Origin: CAYOBW01 sp964402115
GTDB taxonomy: Bacteria > Verrucomicrobiota > Kiritimatiellia > UBA8416 > CAYOBW01
Length of the DNA: 25,508 nt
NCBI GenBank assembly: GCA_964402115.1
Contig: CAYOBW010000084.1
Coordinates: 1 to 25,508, forward strand
Direction: 5' to 3'
The notes beneath the pieces were generated by a model. The model made no database searches and was not told the DNA's origin. It saw only the letters and a list, made by a program, of their open reading frames with translations. Positions 17,643 through 23,935 of this stretch are shown here, one piece after another; the stretch's first letter is position 1; the number at the start of each line of letters is the position of its first letter. Position numbers and translations under genes: made by a program.

Positions 17643-18079
17643 TGTAACCTTGCACGAATGCGGTCGCAAGCGATATGCGGCATCCGCTTGCGTCGTCCGA
17701 CGCGAGGTCGGGGCGGACCTCACCCGTTCCCCCGTGGCGCCGGTATCCGACCGGCGCTGACCCTGCCAGGAGCGGTACAAGCGGCTTTGTGCATCCCCAG
17801 GTCAGGCCAGCCTCACCCCCCCGCTCCGCGCCTTCCTCGCGCGGGTCGGATACCCGCGCCACACGGCAACACCCGCCCGCCCCCTTGACGGCTGGTTCTG
17901 CCGCTGTCACGTTTCGTACCACCGCTCGCACGCGCCATGCCCCCGCATTCGCCGTCGTGCTCGTCGTCGTTCTCGTCCTCGAATCCCCTCGCCGTCTTCG
18001 AGGACGAGGACGAGGACCGTTCGCTGCGCTCACTGAGGACGATGACGATGTGCTCCGGAATCCCTCCATCTTCCTCCAT
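17643..18079. other. Gene-poor stretch ahead of inverted-repeat copy A
   Basis: No supported coding region was found. The stretch is GC-rich in its first half and contains the GAGGAC hexamer hairpin at 17963-18017. A second run of alternating GAC/GAT triplets follows at about 18036-18051. It reads as intergenic repeat material. Confidence 0.4.
17963..18017. repeat. Hairpin built of GAGGAC hexamers
   Basis: The left arm 17963-17983 and right arm 17997-18017 pair at 19 of 21 positions around a 13-nt loop. Each arm is a short run of the hexamer GAGGAC or its complement. It lies about 60 bp outside copy A of the long inverted repeat. The same arrangement, hexamer-rich sequence outside the repeat, occurs at copy B. 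Confidence 0.75.
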
Positions 18080-18233
18080 GCCGAACCTCTGTCGCACTAG
18101 ACGTCTACGTCGTAAGTCACAGGCTCGGCCAAGGGCCAAGAACTGCCGCGGCGTCTACGGCGGGGGTGGACGGGACACGTGCAGCCCTCCACCGCCCGTT
18201 ACCGAGGCGGAGACTAGAACTTCATGGGTGGAG
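18080..18233 (+). repeat. Long inverted repeat, copy A
   Basis: This copy pairs in inverted orientation with 18998-19153. Shared blocks in the same order are GCCGAACCTCTGT (identical, 13 bp), AAGTCACAGGC (identical), GAACTGCCG, a Gly-codon-rich GGTGGA segment, and a final 36-bp block starting GTTACC with 32 matches. Overall the copies are recognisably related but diverged. Neither copy looks coding. Confidence 0.8.
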
Positions 18234-18284
18234 GCTCAAGGCAAAACGGCGGGCGGAGGCTCGAAGGGGGTGGATGACGCGGCA

Positions 18285-18599
18285 TCAGACGAGAGTCCGG
18301 CGGTCGTCATTCGTGGCGGCGGAGAAGGCCCCTGCCAACCGGTGGAGCAGGTTCGTCATCTCGGCGATCACCTGCGCCGGCCCGGCCGGGTCGGCAGGGC
18401 TGGTGACCGGCGGGGGCAGGCAGGCCTGGTAGCGGAGCGTCGTTTCGATGGAACGGTGGCCAAGCGACTCCTACACGGCCCGGATGTTGTCGCCGGCGAG
18501 CAGTGCGACCAGAAGCCGATCGCGCGGATTGGGCAGTGCGTCGAAGAGCAGCCGCAACTCCCGCGCGCTCAGGGTTTCCGGCAAGCCGGGTAACGGACA
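18285..18599 (-). pseudogene. Tyrosine recombinase (phage integrase/Xer-like) remnant
   Basis: One minus-strand frame gives two integrase fragments joined directly. The first, LSARELRLLFDALPNPRDRL and LLVALLAGDNIRA, matches the start of the catalytic domain of tyrosine recombinases. After a TAG it continues ESLGHRSIETTLRYQ, the C-terminal block holding the LGH histidine and the catalytic Tyr. The segment that should lie between, with the first catalytic Arg and the HxLRH box, is deleted. The TAG stands where the family has Gln, so a CAG-to-TAG change is likely. After the Tyr the frame runs 45-50 more residues to a TGA at 18285. No start codon or ribosome binding site remains. The remnant lies between inverted repeats A and B, close to A. 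Confidence 0.75.
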
Positions 18600-18711
18600 G
18601 GCGTCCGACGCTTCCCGACGGCGGCCGCGCCACACACGGCGGCACCCGCCGGTTCCTTGGCTGGCTTTTCGCCGCGCGGCTATTCGCCTGGCACCGGTAC
18701 CTCGAGTTGCT

Positions 18712-18749
18712 CGCGCCCTGGAGGAAGGCACGCGGGGCACGGGGCGGGG
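18712..18749 (+). repeat. 38-bp copy of the 3' region of the URO-D-family gene
   Basis: It matches 15683-15720 at 36 of 38 positions, with the first 27 identical. It is in the same orientation and would encode the same peptide, ALEEGTRG, then stops after GTGRG. It is either a fragment of a duplicated URO-D-type gene or a short dispersed repeat used as coding sequence in the intact gene. Confidence 0.7.
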
Positions 18750-18838
18750 GTGAGGCGCACCGAAATCCTCGCCTGCGCGGTCGCCGTCGCTCCTCGCGCT
18801 GCCTGCGCACCCGCATCGCGCACGGCTCACGAGGACGT

Positions 18839-18892
18839 TCGCCCTCCCGGTGCGATTCCATACAACCTGGATAACACCGCGAGGGAGGGCGA
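18839..18892. repeat. Short inverted repeat of the GGGAGGGCGA type
   Basis: TCGCCCTCCC (18839-18848) and its exact complement (18883-18892) flank 34 nt. Read on the minus strand the left arm gives REGERPREP and on the plus strand the right arm gives REGED. These peptides resemble a repeat that I recall as common in PVC genomes. Confidence 0.5.
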
Positions 18893-18997
18893 GGACTTCG
18901 GCGAGCTCAGTCAAGCCGCTCCCGCCGAACCGTGAGAAATGGGGGCGCGCGGAGGGTGCGAAGCTGGAACAACGCCGCCCGCTGATTTGGGTTGTAA

Positions 18998-19153
18998 CTC
19001 CACCCTTGGAGTTCTAGTTTCCGCCTTGGTAACGAGGGGGGGGTGGAGTGCTGTACACGTCACGTGCACCCCCTCCACAGAATCCCCGGCAGTTCTCGGC
19101 TTTTGCCCGGGCCTGTGACTTCCGGCGCAACGTCCAAAGTACAGAGGTTCGGC
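18998..19153 (-). repeat. Long inverted repeat, copy B
   Basis: This is the inverted partner of 18080-18233. Its minus-strand reading starts GCCGAACCTCTGT at 19153 and ends with the 36-bp block at 19033-18998 (32 of 36 matches to copy A). Hexamer-type repeat sequence lies just outside at 19187-19203, mirroring the arrangement at copy A. Confidence 0.8.
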
Positions 19154-19186
19154 AACAGAATGAACAAGATACCAGACCGACCAGTC

Positions 19187-19340
19187 GGAATCGAAATCGG
19201 GATGGAACGCCATGGGCTTGGGACCCGACAATTTGGACGTCTACCGTCTCTCGATCAGCTCCGTGGCAGGGGTTTACGAGAAAGCCGACGGAACCGAGCC
19301 GGTCAACGTCGGCCCCGACTTCGATAGCGATTTCGATCCC
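19187..19340. repeat. Hexamer-type inverted repeat flanking the four-helix-bundle remnant
   Basis: The arms at 19187-19203 and 19324-19340 are GAATCGAAATCGG-like and pair at 14 of 17 positions across a loop of 120 nt. The left arm lies just before the start codon of the remnant at 19212 and the right arm encodes its DFDSDFDP tail. Confidence 0.6.
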
Positions 19341-19397
19341 GCAGAGGAGAAGCCCCAAGGCGGTGGAGGCGACGGGATACCGGCGCCTCACCGCTGA
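19212..19397 (+). pseudogene. Deleted four-helix-bundle protein gene (23S rRNA intervening-sequence protein family)
   Basis: The 61-codon frame starts MGLGPDNLDVYRLSISSVAGVYEKADG. This matches the N-terminus of four-helix-bundle (IVP/S23-type) proteins, whose first helix has the form LDVYRLSI..V.W.YE. It then jumps to TEPVNVGPDFDSDFDP, an acidic tail encoded by the hexamer repeat. The middle helices, including the usual RA.SI..NIAEG helix, are missing, so about 80-90 codons appear to be deleted. The family's function is unclear: members occur in rRNA intervening sequences and are related to the Avd protein of diversity-generating retroelements. No good ribosome binding site is present. The call rests on about 27 residues. 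Confidence 0.55.
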
Positions 19398-19422
19398 CGT
19401 TGGCAGGCGAGGGATGATCGCG

Positions 19423-19477
19423 CTGGAGCTGACCGTCCTTAGCCGGTAGCCCGCAGGGAGATGCGAGGCATAACGGC
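19423..19477 (+). repeat. Diverged copy of the 76-bp repeat found at 21559-21710
   Basis: CTGGAG, CCGTCCT, GCCGGT and AGCCCGCAGG blocks occur in the same order and spacing as in the tandem copies downstream of the Tat-type sulfatase, with small indels toward the end. It is in the same orientation. Confidence 0.6.
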
Positions 19478-19556
19478 GGCGGACCGCCGTCTCCAGGTCC
19501 AGGGGTCGGGCGTGCCGCTTTGGGGCACGGGGATGCGAGCGGCACGAATCGTCGCT

Positions 19557-19633
19557 TCGGGGTCGCTATCGCTATCGGGATCGGTATCGACATCCCCTGC
19601 GAAGGCGGACACCGATACCGATACCGACCCCGA
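19557..19633. repeat. Hairpin built of GATACC/GATAGC hexamers
   Basis: The arms at 19557-19579 and 19611-19633 pair at 20 of 23 positions around a 31-nt loop. Each arm is two to three tandem hexamers next to a TCGGGG block. It is the third hexamer-type hairpin in this 1.7-kb stretch. Confidence 0.75.
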
Positions 19634-19728
19634 CGCCGAGGGGAATCAGGGAGGTTGGCGCCAACCGCGGCGTGAAGGGTAGGCTCGCTTGCTCGGCACC
19701 ATGACGCCGGCGGTTCGACAGGAGAAAC

Positions 19729-19830
19729 ATGGATAAAGGCCTGAGCATATTCCTCCCTGCCCTGGGGGCAGGCCTGGTCGCTTCCGCCGCACCGCTGGTG
19801 ACCATCCATATCGACAAGGCGCCCTTGTGA
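19729..19830 (+). CDS. Small hypothetical protein, 33 residues, possible truncated exported protein
   Basis: ATG at 19729 is preceded at 5-nt spacing by AGGAGAA, one of the best ribosome binding sites in this region. The product begins MDKGLSIFLPALGAGLVASA and ends with a short polar tail, so it is one hydrophobic segment with a charged end, like a signal peptide or small membrane protein. It may be the 5' stub of a lost exported protein. I do not recognise it, and it lies in a zone of decayed genes. Confidence 0.4.
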   Translation: MDKGLSIFLPALGAGLVASAAPLVTIHIDKAPL

Positions 19831-19899
19831 CCGCCGTGCCTCATCTCCGTCGATCACGAGCGAATTGACCATGCTTCCGGTGACTGATACCTTGCCTGC

Positions 19900-20187
19900 G
19901 TGAGTCCGACGATATTCGAGTGGAAGGGATACCGGTTCTACTTCTGCTCGCGTGAAGAACCGCGGATGCACGTTCATGTTGTCTGTGCGGATGGCGAGGC
20001 GAAGTTCTGGCTGGAGCACGATGTGGAGACCGCGAAGAACCATCACCTTACGACGAAGCAGGTTTTCGAGTTTGTGGCGGTGGTACGGGAGAGGAAGGAT
20101 GATCCAACCAGCACCCCGACACGTACGCTGAATGGCCGCCTTGAACGGCCCGTTCTTCAGCCTGCTGGCGGCAGGAGCAAATTATGA
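19900..20187 (+). CDS. DUF4160-domain protein, C-terminus probably frameshifted
   Basis: From a GTG start the product reads MSPTIFEWKGYRFYF, SREEPRMHVHV, DGEAKFWLE and AKNHHLTTKQVFEFV, a clear DUF4160 match. The family is usually about 80 residues and is often found beside a DUF2442 partner in toxin-antitoxin-like pairs; no DUF2442 gene is seen here. After ERKDD (about residue 67) the sequence loses family similarity and runs on to 95 residues. In the +1 frame there is a QPAPRHVR stop that resembles the family's normal ending, suggesting a one-base indel near 20100-20105. Its stop overlaps the sulfatase ATG (ATGA), but that may be an accident of the frameshift. No ribosome binding site is evident. 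Confidence 0.7.
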   Translation: MSPTIFEWKGYRFYFCSREEPRMHVHVVCADGEAKFWLEHDVETAKNHHLTTKQVFEFVAVVRERKDDPTSTPTRTLNGRLERPVLQPAGGRSKL

Positions 20188-21587
20188 TTGAGCGAAGGAG
20201 CCGTCGTGATTTTCTGAAGTTGATCGGACTGGGGGTCGGGGCTGCGGCGCTGCCACGGGGCCGGACGCTGCTCGCCGCCGACGTGCCTGTCAAGCGGCCG
20301 AATATTGTCCTGATCCTGGCGGACGACCTGGGCTACGAGTGCCTCGGCGCCAACGGTGGCACGAGCTACCGCACGCCCGTCCTGGACGGGCTGGCCGCCA
20401 CGGGCATGCGGTTCTCGCACGGCTATGCCCAGCCGCTCTGCACGCCGACCCGCGTGCAGCTGATGACCGGCCTCTCCAACGCGAGGAACTACATCAGTTT
20501 CGGCAGCATGGACCCGCAGGCTGTGACGTTCGCGAACCTGCTCAAGTCGGCCGGCTACGCCACCGGGATCGCGGGCAAATGGCAGCTTGGCCACGACCCC
20601 GGCCTGCCGAAGAAGTTCGGCTTCGACGCGTACTGCCTGTGGCAGCACACCCGCCGGCCGCCCCGGTACGCCAATCCCGGCCTGGAAATCAACGGGGTCG
20701 AAAAGGACTACACGGCCGGCGAGTACGGCCCCGATCTCGTCAGCGATTTCGCGCTCGACTTCATCAGCCGCAGGCAGGACGGCCCGTTCTTCCTCTACTA
20801 CCCGCTGATGCTCACCCATGCTCCCTACCAGCCGACGCCTGACAGCACGGATTGGGACCCGAAGGCGCAAGGCGAGGGCGTCAACCAGAGGCCCGCACAC
20901 TTCGCGGACATGGTGGCCTACATGGACAAGCTCGTCGGCAAGCTCGTCGCGCAACTCGAAGCGCTCGGCTTGCGGGATAACACGCTTATCCTGTTCCTCG
21001 GCGACAACGGCACCGGCAAAGGCACCCGCTCGATGATGGGCGACCGCGAAGTCAGCGGGGGCAAGGGCTCGACCACTGTGGCCGGGATGCACGTGCCGCT
21101 CATTGCCAGCTGGCCGGGCCAGGTCGCAGCCGGCAAGACCTGCGCGGATCTCGTGGACACGACGGACTTCCTGCCGACCTTGCTCGAAGCCGCCGGCGTG
21201 CCGGTCCCGTCCGATCTCAGGCTGGACGGCCGCAGCTTCCTGCCACAGCTGCGCGGCCGGCAGGGTCAGGCGCGCGAGTGGATCTACGCGTGGTATTCAC
21301 CCCGCCAGGGGGCCGATCTGACCGTGCGCGAGTTCGCGTTCGATCAACGTTTCAAGCTGTACCGGGGCGGCCCGTTCTACGACCTCGAAAAAGACCCTGC
21401 CGAGAAGCAGCCGCTCGCGGTCGCCTCCCTCACGGGCGTGGCGGCGGTCGCGGCCCGGCGCTTGCAGGGAGCGCTGGACCAGTTCAAGGACGCGCGCCCC
21501 GCCGAACTCGACCGGCCGGCTGCCGAGCCGGAACGGACGCGGGGCAAACGGCGACGCGCCCTGGAGCCGGCCGTCCCCGGCCGGTAA
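20184..21587 (+). CDS. Tat-exported arylsulfatase-like hydrolase
   Basis: The 467-residue protein has a twin-arginine signal (SRRDFLK at residues 6-12, then a hydrophobic GLGVGAAAL stretch). A sulfatase domain follows: metal residues D47/D48, the formylglycine signature C86-T-P-T-R90 with LMTG, GKWQLG at 131-136, H212, and D274/N275. GKWQ replaces the commoner GKWH, a variant I have seen in related PVC sulfatases. Known chemistry: sulfate ester hydrolysis after cytoplasmic Cys-to-formylglycine conversion, which suits export of a folded protein by Tat. GGAG lies 6 nt before the ATG. The last residues (ALEPAVPGR) and the TAA are supplied by the first copy of a 76-bp tandem repeat, so the natural C-terminus may have been replaced. 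The substrate is unknown. Confidence 0.92.
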   Translation: MIERRSRRDFLKLIGLGVGAAALPRGRTLLAADVPVKRPNIVLILADDLGYECLGANGGTSYRTPVLDGLAATGMRFSHGYAQPLCTPTRVQLMTGLSNARNYISFGSMDPQAVTFANLLKSAGYATGIAGKWQLGHDPGLPKKFGFDAYCLWQHTRRPPRYANPGLEINGVEKDYTAGEYGPDLVSDFALDFISRRQDGPFFLYYPLMLTHAPYQPTPDSTDWDPKAQGEGVNQRPAHFADMVAYMDKLVGKLVAQLEALGLRDNTLILFLGDNGTGKGTRSMMGDREVSGGKGSTTVAGMHVPLIASWPGQVAAGKTCADLVDTTDFLPTLLEAAGVPVPSDLRLDGRSFLPQLRGRQGQAREWIYAWYSPRQGADLTVREFAFDQRFKLYRGGPFYDLEKDPAEKQPLAVASLTGVAAVAARRLQGALDQFKDARPAELDRPAAEPERTRGKRRRALEPAVPGR

Positions 21588-21710
21588 GCCCGCAGGCCAT
21601 GCCCAAGGCGGGGTGCAACAGCGGCTGAAACGGTCCCTGGAGCCGGCCGTCCTCGGCCGGTAAGCCCGCAGGCCATGCCCAAGGCGGGGTGCAACAGCGG
21701 CTGAAATGGT
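21559..21710 (+). repeat. Two tandem copies of a 76-bp repeat
   Basis: Copies at 21559-21634 and 21635-21710 differ at only two of 76 bases, both C to T. Each contains an inverted GCCGGCCGTCC/CGGCCGG element, so each can form a hairpin. The first copy supplies the 3' end of the sulfatase gene. A diverged third copy is at 19423-19477. Confidence 0.92.
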
Positions 21711-21734
21711 GCGGCAAGCACGGGTCTTGGAGAT

Positions 21735-23084
21735 TCACTTGTCCGATGGCGAGGCAGTCGCCCGCCACCGATAGGCCGCGATGGCCTTCTGCTCGCGCAC
21801 AAAGATCTCCTGGCCACAGACGACGAGATGAGCCCACGCTGGGGCTGTCGAGACGGTGCGCCGATCCAAAAGGTCGAACTTCTCCGGGTTGGCCCGGATC
21901 AACAGCATTTCACCCTTCTGATCCAACGCCAGGATCAGCTTCCCGTTGCTGACCAGCGACCAGTACTGGCCGAACCTTTTCTCGGTGACCCAGCGTTCCT
22001 GACCGGAGGCCAGCTCGACGCATGCAAATTTGCGGTCGCGCCGGTGCAGGTACGCGTGGCCGTCAATGACCACTGGCGTGGACATGTAACCTTCGGCCTT
22101 GGTCTTCCAAATCGTGCGGACGGAAAAAGCTTCTTCCCGGCGGTCCAATCCCAACAGGACCGAACCCCCGCCGTACGAGCTGGTGAAGACGCGGTCTCCG
22201 CAGAGGGTCGGATTCAGGATATTCATGCCCCGAAAGGCCTCCACGGGCTGTTTCCACAGCACCTGCCCCGTCCTGGGCTCGACGCCGGCCAGCAGCGTTC
22301 GGGACTGCACGAGGATTTGCGGGCGCTGACACAAGCTTCCCTGCATGGGCGACGAGAAGGCGCTGCCGTTCATGCCCCCGCCATCTTCCAGGGTCCGCCA
22401 GAGCGTCTTGCCAGACTCCTTGTCGAGCTTGACGAAGGAGCCTCCCGCCTGGACGTACAAACTATCCTCCACCACCAGGGGCGAGCACACAAAGCCGAAC
22501 GAAGGCAGCGGCGTACCATACCGTTGCACGAAATCCACCCGCCACTTCTCCTTGCCATCGGCTGTGTTCAAACACAGCAGCAGGTCTCGCATGCCGCCCA
22601 CGTAGAGGAACCGATCGTCGCAGGCGGGCGTCGATCGCACCCAACTGCCGTTGCTGGCGGCAAAGAATGGCACGCTGAGGCCGGCTCCCCAGGCGGTGGT
22701 CCACACTTCCTTGCCTGTGAGCCGGTCCCACGCGCGAACGACCTCCTCGGACTTGTCGCAGGTTTCAACGGTGAAGACCCTGTTCGACGTTACAATGGGG
22801 CTGGCATACCCGTCGCCCAGCTCAACCCGCCACAGCAGGGTCAGAGCAGCACCCTGGAGGGTCGCAGGCCAGCCATCATCGCGCACCATGCCGTCGCGGG
22901 TGGGCCCCCGCCATTGCAGCCAGGTGGATGGCGGGGAGAGCGTCGGAGCTGGATCGGGCAGCTCGGCAAGCGCCAAGGCTGGGACGCTCAGCATGACGAG
23001 AACCGCCGCGTGGCCGATCAGCGAGCGCCTTTCGGGCGGTACAGGTGCGTGTGTGCCGAGACCGGGCTGGAACAGTGCTTTCAT
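21735..23084 (-). CDS. Secreted PQQ-like beta-propeller protein
   Basis: This 449-residue protein has a Sec-type signal peptide: a basic region ending PERRSLIGH, then a hydrophobic AAVLVMLSVPALALA. The mature part starts with WLQWRGPTRDG, the WRGP motif common at the start of PVC beta-propeller proteins. It carries about seven PQQ/BamB-like blades, for example VVRAWDRLTGKEVW, LLCLNTADGKEKW, FVKLDKESGKTLW, LLAGVEPRTGQVLW and FACVELASGQERW. The full set of quinohaemoprotein dehydrogenase catalytic residues is not evident, so a binding or scaffold role is more likely than an enzyme. Proteins of this sort often accompany sulfatases in PVC genomes. It is convergent with the Tat-type sulfatase, the tandem repeat lying between them. 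The ATG at 23084 lacks a clear ribosome binding site but fits the signal peptide. Confidence 0.88.
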   Translation of the reverse strand: MKALFQPGLGTHAPVPPERRSLIGHAAVLVMLSVPALALAELPDPAPTLSPPSTWLQWRGPTRDGMVRDDGWPATLQGAALTLLWRVELGDGYASPIVTSNRVFTVETCDKSEEVVRAWDRLTGKEVWTTAWGAGLSVPFFAASNGSWVRSTPACDDRFLYVGGMRDLLLCLNTADGKEKWRVDFVQRYGTPLPSFGFVCSPLVVEDSLYVQAGGSFVKLDKESGKTLWRTLEDGGGMNGSAFSSPMQGSLCQRPQILVQSRTLLAGVEPRTGQVLWKQPVEAFRGMNILNPTLCGDRVFTSSYGGGSVLLGLDRREEAFSVRTIWKTKAEGYMSTPVVIDGHAYLHRRDRKFACVELASGQERWVTEKRFGQYWSLVSNGKLILALDQKGEMLLIRANPEKFDLLDRRTVSTAPAWAHLVVCGQEIFVREQKAIAAYRWRATASPSDK

Positions 23085-23242
23085 GCCGGAGAGCGTACCA
23101 GAAGCAGACCTGCAGCAACACCCGCAGTTTTTGCGCGTGAGATCGCCGGCGTCGTCTGCCGCGCGGACGGCGCCGGAGCGCAGTTCCACGCGGTAATCCG
23201 CCACGCGTAGCCGCGCCCGCCAAGGGCGTGGCCGCCCCCCGC

Positions 23243-23935
23243 TCATGCGCATCCGTCCGGCAGCGGCAGGCCCTCCCACGGCGGGGTGAACGGCTGGCCG
23301 GGCGTGAGGGGGGGCAGGTCGAGCACGGGGGCTGCCGCCCCGTGCCGCCGCAGGGAGGCGACGATGGTGCGGCGGGTATCCGTCACGATCTCCGGCGGCG
23401 CGGAGACCTGCAGGTTGTAGATCACGGCCGCGACGGTTAACCCGCGCGCCCACAAGGCCTCCAGCGAGAGCAGGGTGTGGTTGATGGAGCCCAGCCGCGG
23501 CCCGCTGACCAGCACGACGGGCCAGCCTCGCTCAGCGACGTAGTCCACGGCCAGCACCTCCGGCGTCAGCGGCACGCAGAGCCCGCCGACCCCCTCGACC
23601 AGGACCACCCGGTAGCGCCCGGCCAGCGTGCGCGTCGCAGCCGCCAGCGCGGCCAAGTCGACGTGCCGCCCCTCCAGCGCCGCGGCCAGCGCAGGCGCGG
23701 CGGGAAATGCGAGCGTGCACGGGCAGGTCAGCCCCTCGCGATCCTCCGGCAGCTCCGTCACGCCCATCAGCCGCCGGTGCACGCCGAGATCCCCGTCGTC
23801 CCCCGCTGTGGCGCCCGTCTGCACGAGCTTCTGCGTGATGACCGTGCAGCCTTGCGCCATGTACCAGCGCGCCAGGCAGCCCGTGGCCACGCTCTTGCCG
23901 ATGCCCGTATCGATGCCGGCGACAAACAGGATCAT
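23243..23935 (-). CDS. bioD: Dethiobiotin synthetase
   Basis: This 230-residue protein has a BioD-type P-loop GIDTGIGKS (residues 7-15, GTDTGIGKS in most homologues), QKLVQTG near residue 36 and VEGVGGLCVPLT in the middle. Known reaction: ATP-dependent carboxylation of 7,8-diaminopelargonate to dethiobiotin. The ATG overlaps the bioC TGA by 4 bp. A GC-rich inverted repeat (CCACGC at 23201-23206 with GCGTGG at 23226-23231) lies just downstream and might end transcription, though it lacks a U-tract. Confidence 0.95.
   Translation of the reverse strand: MILFVAGIDTGIGKSVATGCLARWYMAQGCTVITQKLVQTGATAGDDGDLGVHRRLMGVTELPEDREGLTCPCTLAFPAAPALAAALEGRHVDLAALAAATRTLAGRYRVVLVEGVGGLCVPLTPEVLAVDYVAERGWPVVLVSGPRLGSINHTLLSLEALWARGLTVAAVIYNLQVSAPPEIVTDTRRTIVASLRRHGAAAPVLDLPPLTPGQPFTPPWEGLPLPDGCA

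Larger units (their letters stand above)
18600..18997. other. Non-coding decayed stretch inside the inverted-repeat pair
   Basis: No supported gene was found. It contains the 38-bp copy of the URO-D-gene tail (18712-18749) and the small palindrome at 18839-18892. Open frames here are Arg/Ala/Pro-rich and lack any family motif. Confidence 0.4.

Noticed and set aside
18080..18600. attC-like integron sites in the repeat next to the recombinase remnant
   Set aside because: No RYYYAAC/GTTRRRY core pair with imperfect inner stems was found in either copy.
19557..19640. GATACC/GATAGC hexamer runs considered as CRISPR or iterons of an origin
   Set aside because: There are no spacers and no replication gene nearby; the runs form an inverted pair like the other two hexamer hairpins.
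23085..23453. An upstream extension of the beta-propeller protein to 23453
   Set aside because: It would overlap bioD antisense, is Arg/Pro/Ala-rich and precedes a clear signal peptide beginning at 23084.
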